Positions 54,350 through 62,271 of a stretch of DNA of 64,000 nucleotides are shown here, one piece after another. The first letter of the stretch is position 1, and each line of letters starts with the position of its first letter. Where the stretch lies: assembly GCA_016711325.1 (NCBI GenBank), contig JADJTH010000009.1, forward strand, positions 248,001 to 312,000. Direction: 5' to 3'. A model generated the notes under the pieces. That model saw nothing but the letters and a program-made list of their open reading frames with translations, was not told where the DNA came from and made no database searches. Source of the stretch: Nigerium sp. (GTDB lineage: Bacteria; Actinomycetota; Actinomycetes; Propionibacteriales; Propionibacteriaceae). A program made the translations under genes and the position numbers.

Positions 54350-55648
54350 GTGAGCGACACCAGTGGCGGCAAGCCAACCCCCGACGCGGAGCAGTCCGGG
54401 TCGCCCGGGCGCGGACGGTGGGGTCGGCTGGGCGGCCGGCTGACGCGGCTGGTCCCTTCCAGCCGTCGGGGACGCCTCATCGGCGCCGCCGTCGCCCTCC
54501 TCGCGGTCGCCGGCGTCGCGGCCTGGTTCGTATTCGGACGCCCCCAGGCCGAGCCGGCCGCCACCACCCAGACCCTCACGATCAGCGCGAGCACGCTGAA
54601 ACAGACGGTCACGGCGTCCGGCACCCTGGAGCCCGAACGGCGCGCCGACCTCACCCTTCCGTCGGGAACCGTCGCCTCCGTGCGCGTCGTCGCCGGCGAC
54701 CAGGTGACGGAGGGCGAAACCCTCGCGACCACCGATCCCACCGCGCTGACCATCGCGCTCTCGTCGGCGCAGGCCGACCTCACGGCCGCGCGCGAGAACC
54801 TGTCCGACCTGCAGTCCAGCGCGGCGAGCACCGCGTCGATCAACGCCGCCTCGGCCACCGTCCAGGTGAAGCGCAACGCCGTCACCCAGGCGCAGGCCAA
54901 CCTCGCCTCGGCCACGCTGACCGCGCCGTTCGCCGGCGTCGTCGCCGAGGTGAACGTCGCCGTGGGCGACACCAGCGGCCCGTCGAGCGGATCGTCGAGC
55001 TCGTCCGGCGCGCAAGGCGGGGCGTCCGGCACCGGCAGCTCGTCGTCCTCGTCCTCCTCGGCGGCGATCGTCCTGATCAGCCAGGGGACGTTCACCGTCT
55101 CGACGTCCGTCTCCAGTGGCGACGTCGCCTCGCTCACGCAGGGGCTCCAGGCGGTCATCACGCCCCAGGGCTCGTCGCAGACCGTCTACGGCACGGTCGC
55201 CTCCGTCGGCGTAATCGCCACCACGGCGACCTCGGGCTCGGCCACCTTCCCCGTGACCATCGACGTCACCGGCAGCCACGACGACCTGCGCGCCGGCTCG
55301 ACCGTGAGCGTCGAGATCGTCACCCGGCAGCTCACCGACGTGCTCGCCGTCCCGACCCAGGCGCTCACCACCGCCGACGGCAAGACGACCGTCACGAAGC
55401 TGGTCGACGGCAAGAAGGTGGAGCAGACGGTCGCCACCGGCGAGGTCGTCGGCAGCCAGACCGTGATCACCGAGGGCCTCGCCGAGGGGGACCAGATCGT
55501 CATGACCGGCTTCCGGGTCGGCCAGGCGTCCGGCACCGAGCAGTCCGGCGGGTTCCCGGGCGGCGCGAACGGCTTCCCGGGCGGCAACCGTCCCGCCGGC
55601 GGGTTCTCCGGCGGCGGCCAGGGCGGCCAGGGACGGGGCAACCGGTGA
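54350..55648 (+). CDS. MacA/HlyD-like membrane fusion protein of an ABC exporter (adaptor 1)
   Basis: A 432-residue protein. A cytoplasmic Arg-rich start is followed by one membrane anchor (GAAVALLAVAGVAAWFVFG). Next come the lipoyl/barrel-sandwich halves (GTVASVRVVAGDQVTEGETL and LTAPFAGVVAEVNVAVGDTS) flanking a short helical hairpin, a Ser-rich loop, beta-barrel and membrane-proximal domains (AVPTQALTTADGKTTVTKLV). The C-terminal tail is Gly/Pro/Phe-rich with GGFPGGANGFPGGNRPAGG. It should link the downstream ATPase/permease pair to the outer surface or to cell-wall partners. The GTG at 54350 is chosen for the GGAAGG site nearby; a longer frame from 54203 lacks support. Overlap with the next gene is GTGA. 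Confidence 0.87.
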   Translation: MSDTSGGKPTPDAEQSGSPGRGRWGRLGGRLTRLVPSSRRGRLIGAAVALLAVAGVAAWFVFGRPQAEPAATTQTLTISASTLKQTVTASGTLEPERRADLTLPSGTVASVRVVAGDQVTEGETLATTDPTALTIALSSAQADLTAARENLSDLQSSAASTASINAASATVQVKRNAVTQAQANLASATLTAPFAGVVAEVNVAVGDTSGPSSGSSSSSGAQGGASGTGSSSSSSSSAAIVLISQGTFTVSTSVSSGDVASLTQGLQAVITPQGSSQTVYGTVASVGVIATTATSGSATFPVTIDVTGSHDDLRAGSTVSVEIVTRQLTDVLAVPTQALTTADGKTTVTKLVDGKKVEQTVATGEVVGSQTVITEGLAEGDQIVMTGFRVGQASGTEQSGGFPGGANGFPGGNRPAGGFSGGGQGGQGRGNR

Positions 55649-56358
55649 GCGCACTCCCCGAGGCAGGCCCCGCCCGGTCCGTCGTGATGCTCGACGACGT
55701 CACCAAGACCTACGCCCAGGGTTCGCTGGCCGTGCAGGCGCTGCGGGGCGTCAGCATGGAGATCGGCGCGGGCGAGTATGTGGCGCTCATGGGCCCCTCC
55801 GGCTCGGGCAAGTCGACCCTCATGAACATCCTCGGCTGCCTCGACGTGCTCAGCACCGGGCGCTACCTGCTCGACGGCGACGACGTCGCCAACCTCGACG
55901 AGGACGCCCTGGCCGAGATCCGCAACACGCGGATCGGGTTCGTGTTCCAGCAGTTCAACCTGCTCCCCTCGCTGCCGGCCTGGCGCAACGTCGAGCTGCC
56001 GCTGTTCTACGCGGGGGTGCCCGCCCCCGAGCGGAAGCGCCGCGCGCTCGACGCCCTGGCGCGGGTCGGCCTCGCCGACCGGGTCGACCACCGGCCCGGC
56101 GAATTGTCGGGCGGCCAGCAGCAGCGCGTCGCGGTGGCGCGCGCCCTCGTCTCGGATCCGGCGATCGTCCTCGCCGACGAGCCCACCGGCAACCTCGACT
56201 CAACCTCCACCGAGGACGTCCTGGCCCTCATCGACGACCTGCACTCCGCCGGCCGCACCATCATCCTGATCACGCACGAGGCGGACGTGGCCGCGCGCGC
56301 CGAGCGCGTCCTGCACGTGCGCGACGGACGCCTCACCGACGGCGGGGGCGTCCGGTGA
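55645..56358 (+). CDS. MacB-type ABC transporter ATPase (LolD-like)
   Basis: A 237-residue ATPase of the MacB/LolD/FtsE class. Walker A is MGPSGSGKSTLMNILGCLDV, followed by FVFQQFNLLPSLPAWRNVEL, signature ELSGGQQQRVAVARAL, Walker B IVLADEPTGNLDSTSTEDVL, and switch His in LITHEADVAARAERVLHVRD. It couples ATP hydrolysis to the mechanotransmission permease encoded next. GTG starts and four-base overlaps on both sides show one operon. The substrate is unknown. Confidence 0.92.
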   Translation: MSALPEAGPARSVVMLDDVTKTYAQGSLAVQALRGVSMEIGAGEYVALMGPSGSGKSTLMNILGCLDVLSTGRYLLDGDDVANLDEDALAEIRNTRIGFVFQQFNLLPSLPAWRNVELPLFYAGVPAPERKRRALDALARVGLADRVDHRPGELSGGQQQRVAVARALVSDPAIVLADEPTGNLDSTSTEDVLALIDDLHSAGRTIILITHEADVAARAERVLHVRDGRLTDGGGVR

Positions 56359-57581
56359 AGGCCCGGCACACCCTGCAGGTGGCCCTCGAGGCGGTGCGCC
56401 TCAACCGGCTGCGTTCGGTCCTGACGGTGCTCGGCATCACCATCGGCATCGCGTCCGTGACGCTCACCGTCGGCCTGGGGCTCGGCGCGCAGCAGCAGGT
56501 CCGCGACCAGATCAGCGCGCTCGGCAGCAACCTGCTCATCGTGTCGCCGGGCAGCGCGACGTCGGGCGGCGTCCGCGGCGGCTTCGGCACCGCCACCACC
56601 CTGACCAGGGCGGACGCCGAGGCGCTCGCGTCCTCGGAAGTCGCGCCGAGCATCGCCGGCGTGGCCCCGGTCTCGAGCACGAGCACGTCGCTCGCCGCCG
56701 GATCCGCCACCTGGACGACCTCGGTCTACGCCGTCACCCCGTCGTGGCAGGACGTGCGCTCGCGGACGCTCGCGGCCGGACGCTTCCTCACCGACGCCGA
56801 CGTCACCGACCGGACCCGCACCATCGTGCTCGGCTCCTCGACCGCGCAGGAGCTGTTCTCGGGCGGCAACCCGCTGAACCAGTCCGTCGTGATCAACAGC
56901 GTCTCGTTCACGGTGGTCGGCGTGCTCGACGCCGCCGGCGGATCGTCGTCGGCCACCAGCGACGACGACCTGGTGCTCATGCCCTGGACGACCGCCGCCA
57001 CCACGCTCGGCACGTCCGCCACCACCGTGTCGACCATCTACCTGCAGGCCGCGGACGCCGCCCACCTGTCGGCCGCCTACCAGCAGGCGACCGCCGCACT
57101 GAAGGCCCGCCACCAGATCACCACCAGCGGGACCGCCGACTTCTCGATCACCACCCAGGAGTCGATCGTCGAGGCCGCCACCTCCACCGACCGGACCCTC
57201 ACCATCCTGCTCGGCGGCATCGCCGCGATCTCGCTGCTCGTCGGCGGCATCGGCGTGATGAACATCATGCTGGTCAGCGTCTCCGAGCGGATCCGCGAGA
57301 TCGGCCTGCGCAAGGCGCTCGGCGCGAAACCGCGCGCCATCCGCAACCAGTTCCTGACCGAGGCGGCGGTCCTCGGCCTGGCGGGCGGCGTCCTCGGCCT
57401 CGGCATCGCCGCATTCGGCGCCCTGACGCTGCCGTCCCTGATCGACCAACCGGTCACCCTCGTGTGGTGGGCGATCGTCGGCTCGCTGATCGTCGCGGTC
57501 GGCGTCGGCGTGATCGCCGGGGTCTACCCCGCCGGACGCGCCGCGCGCCTCGCCCCCATCGACGCGCTCCGGAGCGAATGA
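56355..57581 (+). CDS. MacB-type ABC transporter permease (FtsX domain)
   Basis: A 408-residue permease with the MacB layout. There is one N-terminal helix (SVLTVLGITIGIASVTLTVG), a large extracytoplasmic MacB periplasmic-core domain of about 200 residues, then three C-terminal helices with the FtsX motif (ILLGGIAAISLLVGGIGVMN, ERIREIGLRKALGAKPRAI, AGVYPAGRAARLAPIDALRS). These permeases do not move substrate through the membrane core but drive exported adaptors or substrates mechanically. It works with the ATPase and one or both adaptors in this operon. Confidence 0.92.
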   Translation: MKARHTLQVALEAVRLNRLRSVLTVLGITIGIASVTLTVGLGLGAQQQVRDQISALGSNLLIVSPGSATSGGVRGGFGTATTLTRADAEALASSEVAPSIAGVAPVSSTSTSLAAGSATWTTSVYAVTPSWQDVRSRTLAAGRFLTDADVTDRTRTIVLGSSTAQELFSGGNPLNQSVVINSVSFTVVGVLDAAGGSSSATSDDDLVLMPWTTAATTLGTSATTVSTIYLQAADAAHLSAAYQQATAALKARHQITTSGTADFSITTQESIVEAATSTDRTLTILLGGIAAISLLVGGIGVMNIMLVSVSERIREIGLRKALGAKPRAIRNQFLTEAAVLGLAGGVLGLGIAAFGALTLPSLIDQPVTLVWWAIVGSLIVAVGVGVIAGVYPAGRAARLAPIDALRSE

Positions 57582-57633
57582 CCTCATGCCCGACACCAGC
57601 TCCCACGATCCCGCACGAGAGACAAGGACGACC

Positions 57634-58485
57634 ATGCCCTCCCTCCGCCTCACCCTCACCGTCACCTGCGCCGGCCTGCTGCTGCTCTCGGGCTGCTCGG
57701 CCTCGGCCTCGCCCGCGGCGTCCCCGAGCCCGGAGGCCACGCTGCGGAGCGGACGCCCCCAGCAGGCCCGGATGAACGGCACCCACGGCCTGATCGCCGA
57801 CATCAGCGGCACGACGCTGCAGGTGCAGGGCACCTCCAGCCAGACCGCCGTGACCTACACGGACGCCACCGCGTTCACCCAGCAGAAGGCCGGCACCACC
57901 GCCGACCTCGTCGAGGGGGTGTGCGTGACGATCCGCGGCAAGGAGGCGGGCACGGACGGCGCCGTCGCCGCGCGGAGCATCGCCGTGACACCGGCCGAGG
58001 ACGGCCAGTGTTCGGGATTCGGCGCCGGATTCGACGGAGGTGGCGGCAGGTTCGGCGGCCCCCAGGGCGGCACGCCCTCGGGAGCGCACACCGACATGCC
58101 CCGCGGTGCCATGCCGTCGGGCATGCCCCAGGGCGGCCGGGGCCGGCCCGAGGGCGGACGCCCGTCGGGCGCCCCGTCCGGGTTCCCGGCCGGCGGTGGC
58201 GCGGCGGGCGGTGGCGCGGCGGGCGGCATGGTGGTGGGCCTGGTGGAGTCCGTCGGCGACGGGACGCTCACCGTCGCAATGACCCGCCCCGGTGAGGACG
58301 CGGCGTCCAGCACCGTCAGCTTCGATGCCGCGGTGACCGTCACGACCACCGCGGACGCCTCCGCGTCCGCCCTCGCCGTCGGCCGGTGTGCCTTCGCGAG
58401 CGGCGATCCCGACGAGACCGGCGCCGTCTCCGCGACGTCGATCCGGGTCAGCGACGCCGTCGACGGCGCCTGCACGCTGCGATGA
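57634..58485 (+). CDS. Lipoprotein with duplicated beta domain and Gly/Pro/Met-rich centre
   Basis: A 283-residue protein. The signal peptide MPSLRLTLTVTCAGLLLLSG is followed by Cys21. Two similar beta-rich modules of about 75 residues (GLIADISGTTLQVQGTSSQT and GLVESVGDGTLTVAMTRPGE, each closing with VEGVCVTIRG- or AVGRCAFASG-like turns containing one Cys) flank a Gly/Pro/Met-rich linker (GGRFGGPQGGTPSGAH, PSGMPQGGRGRPEGGRPSGA). The modules resemble DUF5666-like OB folds; this is a guess. A start at 57586 is possible, but the ATG at 57634 has AAGGA upstream and begins the signal peptide. It overlaps the next gene (ATGA). Confidence 0.8.
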   Translation: MPSLRLTLTVTCAGLLLLSGCSASASPAASPSPEATLRSGRPQQARMNGTHGLIADISGTTLQVQGTSSQTAVTYTDATAFTQQKAGTTADLVEGVCVTIRGKEAGTDGAVAARSIAVTPAEDGQCSGFGAGFDGGGGRFGGPQGGTPSGAHTDMPRGAMPSGMPQGGRGRPEGGRPSGAPSGFPAGGGAAGGGAAGGMVVGLVESVGDGTLTVAMTRPGEDAASSTVSFDAAVTVTTTADASASALAVGRCAFASGDPDETGAVSATSIRVSDAVDGACTLR

Positions 58486-60494
58486 GCGCGAAGAAGCCGG
58501 CCGCGCCGCGTGCGCCACGCGTCGGCAAGACCGGGCCCCGGCGACGCCGCGCGGCCATCGCCGGCGTCACGGCGCTCGCGCTGCTCGGGGGCGGATTCGC
58601 CGTCGCCCAGGCCGGCACCGCGGCGTCCGCCGACCGGTTCGTCACCGCGCTCGCCACCACGGGCGGCGTCGAGCAGACGCTCACCGGCACGGGCACGGTC
58701 GGCCCGGTGACCTCGGCGGAGGCGTCCTTCCCCGCCTCCGCGGTGGTGACCGGAGTGTTCGCCGAGGTCGGCGACCACGTAACGACCGGGCAGCAGCTCG
58801 CCACGATCGACACCACCGCATTGCAGAACACCGTGGACGAGAAGGTGCAGGCGCTCGCCCAGGCCACACTGGCGCTCGAGCAGGCCGAGGAGGCCGAGTC
58901 GTCGGCGCCGTCCGGCACGAGTAGCACCAGCGGCGGTTCGGGTACGACGTCCGGTTCGCGCGCGACGTCCGGTTCGGGCGCGGCTCCCGGTTCCGGCACC
59001 GCACCGTCAGCAGGCGCCGGCTCACCCGGCACCGGGACCCCGGATTCGGGGTCTTCGGCGTCCGACCTCGCGGCGGTGACGGTCGAGCTGACCACGGCGC
59101 AGCAGGAACTCGACGCGGCGTGGAGCACCTTCGTCGCCTCGATCGCGCACGCGACCACGGTGTGCTCGGCCACGCCCAGCGCCGCGCCCTCGGCCAGCGC
59201 GTCGGCGACGACGATCCCCACGGCGAGCACGTCGGCGGCTCCGTCGACGGCCACACCGACCACGGACGCCTCCGGTTCCGGCGGCGCCTCGCCCACGCCC
59301 TCGTCCCAGGGCAACGCGAAGCGCTCCGACGCCGGCGGAACGCCCAGCGCCGCGCCGTCGCCCAGCGCGACCGGCCTCAAGGCGAAGCAGCCCAAGCCGT
59401 CCGACTGCATCGCGGCCCTCGAAGGCACCGGGCCCGCCGAGGACGCGATGACCGCCGCCAAGGAGGCACTCAACCAGACGATCGCCGCGTTGGTCTCGCT
59501 GGCCACGGACGCGGCGGCGGCGAACGAGGCGTCCGGCGGAACGGGTAGCGGCACGGGCGGCGGAACCGGCACCGCTGGCGGCGGCACCGCTGGCGGCGGC
59601 ACGACGGACGGCGGAACCACCGGCACCGGCGGATCGTCGGCGGGCGGCACGGGGACCACGGGCGGCGGCAGCTCAGGTGGGGCATCCGGATCGGCCGGCG
59701 GAGGATCCAGCGCGCCGAGCGGATCGTCCGGCGGCCCCCGCGCGGGCGGGAGTTCGCAGACGGTCGGCCAGGCCGAGGTGGCGGTGGAGTCGGCCCAGCA
59801 CGACCTCACGACGGCCCAGATCGCCCTCGATCAGGCGACGCTGCTGGCGCCCATGACCGGGACGCTCACCTCGCTGCCGTGGTCGGTCGGCGACACGGCG
59901 TCCACCGGCGACGTCGCGACCGTCACCGCCGGAGACGCGACGCGGATGACCATCGAGGTCGCCGAATCGGCGATCGCTTCGGTCGCGGTCGGCCAGGCGG
60001 CCGTCGTCACCTCGACCACGGGCACGGAGACGCCGGGCAAGGTCAGCAGCATCGGGCTGCTGCCGTCGGAGTCGTCCACGTCGTCGGTGACCTACCCCGT
60101 GACGGTCGTCGTCCAGCAGCGGGGAGACGGCCTCACCGAGGGCACGACCGCGAGCGCGCGGGTGACCGTCGCGTCCGCCGCGGACGCCGTGATCGTCCCG
60201 ATGTCGGCCGTGACCCTGACCGGGCTGACCGAGGGCACGGTGACGGTGCTCGGCGCGGGCGCCACGACGTCCACCGCCCGGGTGAGCCTGGGCGTCCGCG
60301 GCGGAACCCACCTCGAGATCACGGGTGGCCTCAACGCCGGCGACACGGTGGTGCTGGCGGACACGAGCGCCGCGATCCCGACCAGTACGTCGACGCTGCG
60401 CATCGGTGGCAGAGGCAGTTCCCTCACCGGCGGTTCGGGGGCCGTGCCGAGCGGCGGCTTCGGCGGCATGACCGGAGGCGGTCCGCCGAGGTAG
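58482..60494 (+). CDS. HlyD-like membrane fusion protein with long Ser/Thr/Gly-rich inserts (adaptor 2)
   Basis: A 670-residue protein with an Arg-rich start and one membrane anchor (IAGVTALALLGGGFAVAQAG). The first lipoyl half is ASAVVTGVFAEVGDHVTTGQ. A coiled-coil-forming segment (NTVDEKVQALAQATLALEQA) is interrupted by Ser/Gly/Thr low-complexity stretches (about residues 150-195 and 360-430), then comes the second lipoyl half (ATLLAPMTGTLTSLPWSVGD) and beta-barrel. The C-terminus is again Gly-rich with SGGFGGMTGGGPPR. It is the second adaptor of the operon and is much longer than usual, because the hairpin is expanded by disordered sequence. The hairpin repeat copy B begins two bases after its stop. 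Confidence 0.85.
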   Translation: MSAKKPAAPRAPRVGKTGPRRRRAAIAGVTALALLGGGFAVAQAGTAASADRFVTALATTGGVEQTLTGTGTVGPVTSAEASFPASAVVTGVFAEVGDHVTTGQQLATIDTTALQNTVDEKVQALAQATLALEQAEEAESSAPSGTSSTSGGSGTTSGSRATSGSGAAPGSGTAPSAGAGSPGTGTPDSGSSASDLAAVTVELTTAQQELDAAWSTFVASIAHATTVCSATPSAAPSASASATTIPTASTSAAPSTATPTTDASGSGGASPTPSSQGNAKRSDAGGTPSAAPSPSATGLKAKQPKPSDCIAALEGTGPAEDAMTAAKEALNQTIAALVSLATDAAAANEASGGTGSGTGGGTGTAGGGTAGGGTTDGGTTGTGGSSAGGTGTTGGGSSGGASGSAGGGSSAPSGSSGGPRAGGSSQTVGQAEVAVESAQHDLTTAQIALDQATLLAPMTGTLTSLPWSVGDTASTGDVATVTAGDATRMTIEVAESAIASVAVGQAAVVTSTTGTETPGKVSSIGLLPSESSTSSVTYPVTVVVQQRGDGLTEGTTASARVTVASAADAVIVPMSAVTLTGLTEGTVTVLGAGATTSTARVSLGVRGGTHLEITGGLNAGDTVVLADTSAAIPTSTSTLRIGGRGSSLTGGSGAVPSGGFGGMTGGGPPR

Positions 60495-60496
60495 GT

Positions 60497-60594
60497 GCGC
60501 ATTTCCTGCCGCTCAATTCGCGGCACGCCGCCAGAACCACAGTCGGACTGATGTTCTGGCGACGGCCGACCGATTGAGTGGCAGGAAATGTCGC
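60497..60594. repeat. 98-bp dispersed hairpin repeat, copy B
   Basis: The outer arms GCGCATTTCCTGCCGCTCAA and TTGAGTGGCAGGAAATGTCG are near-perfect complements. The inner arms GCCAGAAC and GTTCTGGC flank CACAGTCGGACTGAT. It is the same length as copy A at 24540-24637 and shares two identical 19-base blocks with it. Confidence 0.85.
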
Positions 60595-60889
60595 GCGCCC
60601 GACCGAAGCACTCCCAACGTTGATCCCGAGCGATCCGGCGCTCGCTCACCATGGCGCCGCCACCATGGGAACCGCGGCCCGGATCGTCAGCCTGGTCATC
60701 TGATGCGATCCGGGCCAACATAGTGGACACCTGTGGCCCGACAGAGGGCCACGAGTCGCCGCCGTCCGACCGCCTGGGCGACGGATCGGAGGCACCTGCC
60801 GGAGCGAACCGTCCTCGGCGCGCCGGAGTTTGGAGTGCACGGAGCCTGCGCTCGGTCAGGGGTCCGGCCGTGTGGCTGCGGCGGCGGGG
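60595..60889. other. Intergenic region between convergent genes
   Basis: No gene is supported here. It contains a short perfect stem-loop, GTGGCCC-gacaga-GGGCCAC (60733-60752), next to the sequence AACATAGTGGACACC; otherwise nothing is recognisable. Confidence 0.5.
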
Positions 60890-62206
60890 TCAGACCGGCG
60901 GGCGGGTGAACACCCACTCCGGGTCGGTGAGCATGCGGGCGCCGGACAGCCCGGCGATCATCGCCACCACGACCAGCACGGTCGACACGCCCGACTCGAT
61001 CGCCGCCAGGATGTCGGCCCGGTCGAAGTAGACCAGCGTGCGCAGCGCCGAGGATCCCGGGATCGTCACCAGCAGCGTGGGCACCGTCATGATGATCTTC
61101 GTCATCCGGAACCAGCCCGCCACCACCGCGCACGCGAGCCCCATGATCACGCAGGCGACGAACGTGGCCACGTGCGGCTTCACGCCGTGGTCGAGCATCA
61201 GCAGCCGCGGCACGTTGCCGACGATGGCCACGAAACCGGACGCCACCGCCGTACCCAGCGGCACGTTGAACATCGTCGCCCAGCCGAACACCGCCAGGAA
61301 GCTGGCCGCGACGAGCGCGAGCCACACCGCGACCGGATGCCCCTCCAGCGGGGCGACCGGATCGGGCGAGATCCCGGACAGCGACGCCACCAGCCACACG
61401 CCGATGGCGATCGCCACGACCACCATGGCCGCGTACGCCATGCGCGGAATGCCGGCATCGAGGTCGAGCCGGGTGAGGTCGAGCCCGGCCGTCACCAGGG
61501 GGAACCCCGGGATCAGGAAGATGGACGCACAGATGAAACCGGCCGCGAGCCGGGAGCTCGGCGCGCCGATCAGCAGCGTGACCAGGTGCGCGAAGACCAC
61601 ATACAGCGCGGACGCCACCGCCGCCGAGGTGAGGACGACCGCCAGGAAGTTGAACTGCTTGCGGGTGAGGACGCGGTGCAGCCCGTAGGCGATCGCGGAC
61701 GCCGGGAGCACCGCCAGTACCTCGCGCCAGCCGCCGTTGGACAACACCGCCACCGACGCGCAGGCCAGCGCCACCAGCAGCACCATCACCCGGCCCGGAT
61801 AGAGCGGCCCCGTGCGTTCGATCGCCTCGAGTCGCTCCGCGACCGCGGCGGCCCGGTCCCGCTCGGGCAACTCGTGGATGAACGCGTGCAGCAACGCGAT
61901 CCGGTTGGCGTCCACGCGCGGACGCACCTCACGCACCTGAGTGCGGAAGATGCCGCGGCGTCCGACCGTGAGCACGATCTGGGTGAACGTCACCTGGGCA
62001 TCGATCTGCTGGACGCCGATCGTGCGCCCGACCGCGGTCATCACCTCGCGCACGCGCAGAGCACTGGTGCCCGCGCCGAGCATCATCGTGCCGGCCTGAA
62101 GCACCACGTGGGAGCGCCGGATCAGGTGCGCGGGCTCGAGTTGATCCTCGAACTCGTGCTCGCTGATCGGGGCCTGATCGGCCTGGTCGTCATACTCGTC
62201 ATCCAC
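60890..62206 (-). CDS. ThrE-family threonine/serine exporter
   Basis: A 438-residue protein. The N-terminal soluble DUF1212 domain (HVVLQAGTMMLGAGTSALRV, REVMTAVGRTIGV, ALLHAFIHELPERDRAAAVA) is followed by about ten membrane helices, the second half being the DUF3815-like part with TVPTLLVTIPGSSALRTLVY. In Corynebacterium glutamicum ThrE exports threonine and serine by proton motive force. It starts with GTG at 62206, about eight bases after TACCCT, with no ribosome binding site. The gene stands alone between the hairpin repeat and rpsA. Confidence 0.9.
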   Translation of the reverse strand: MDDEYDDQADQAPISEHEFEDQLEPAHLIRRSHVVLQAGTMMLGAGTSALRVREVMTAVGRTIGVQQIDAQVTFTQIVLTVGRRGIFRTQVREVRPRVDANRIALLHAFIHELPERDRAAAVAERLEAIERTGPLYPGRVMVLLVALACASVAVLSNGGWREVLAVLPASAIAYGLHRVLTRKQFNFLAVVLTSAAVASALYVVFAHLVTLLIGAPSSRLAAGFICASIFLIPGFPLVTAGLDLTRLDLDAGIPRMAYAAMVVVAIAIGVWLVASLSGISPDPVAPLEGHPVAVWLALVAASFLAVFGWATMFNVPLGTAVASGFVAIVGNVPRLLMLDHGVKPHVATFVACVIMGLACAVVAGWFRMTKIIMTVPTLLVTIPGSSALRTLVYFDRADILAAIESGVSTVLVVVAMIAGLSGARMLTDPEWVFTRPPV

Positions 62207-62225
62207 GACACGTCAGGGTACAGCG

Positions 62226-62257
62226 CAGCGCCCCCGGTCAAACGACCGAGGGCGCTG
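62226..62257 (-). terminator. Terminator hairpin after rpsA
   Basis: CAGCGCCC-c-CGGTC pairs with GACCG-a-GGGCGCTG around AAAC. It lies 15 bases downstream of the rpsA stop and upstream of the ThrE-like gene. Confidence 0.8.
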
Positions 62258-62271
62258 TCGACTGATGGAGA

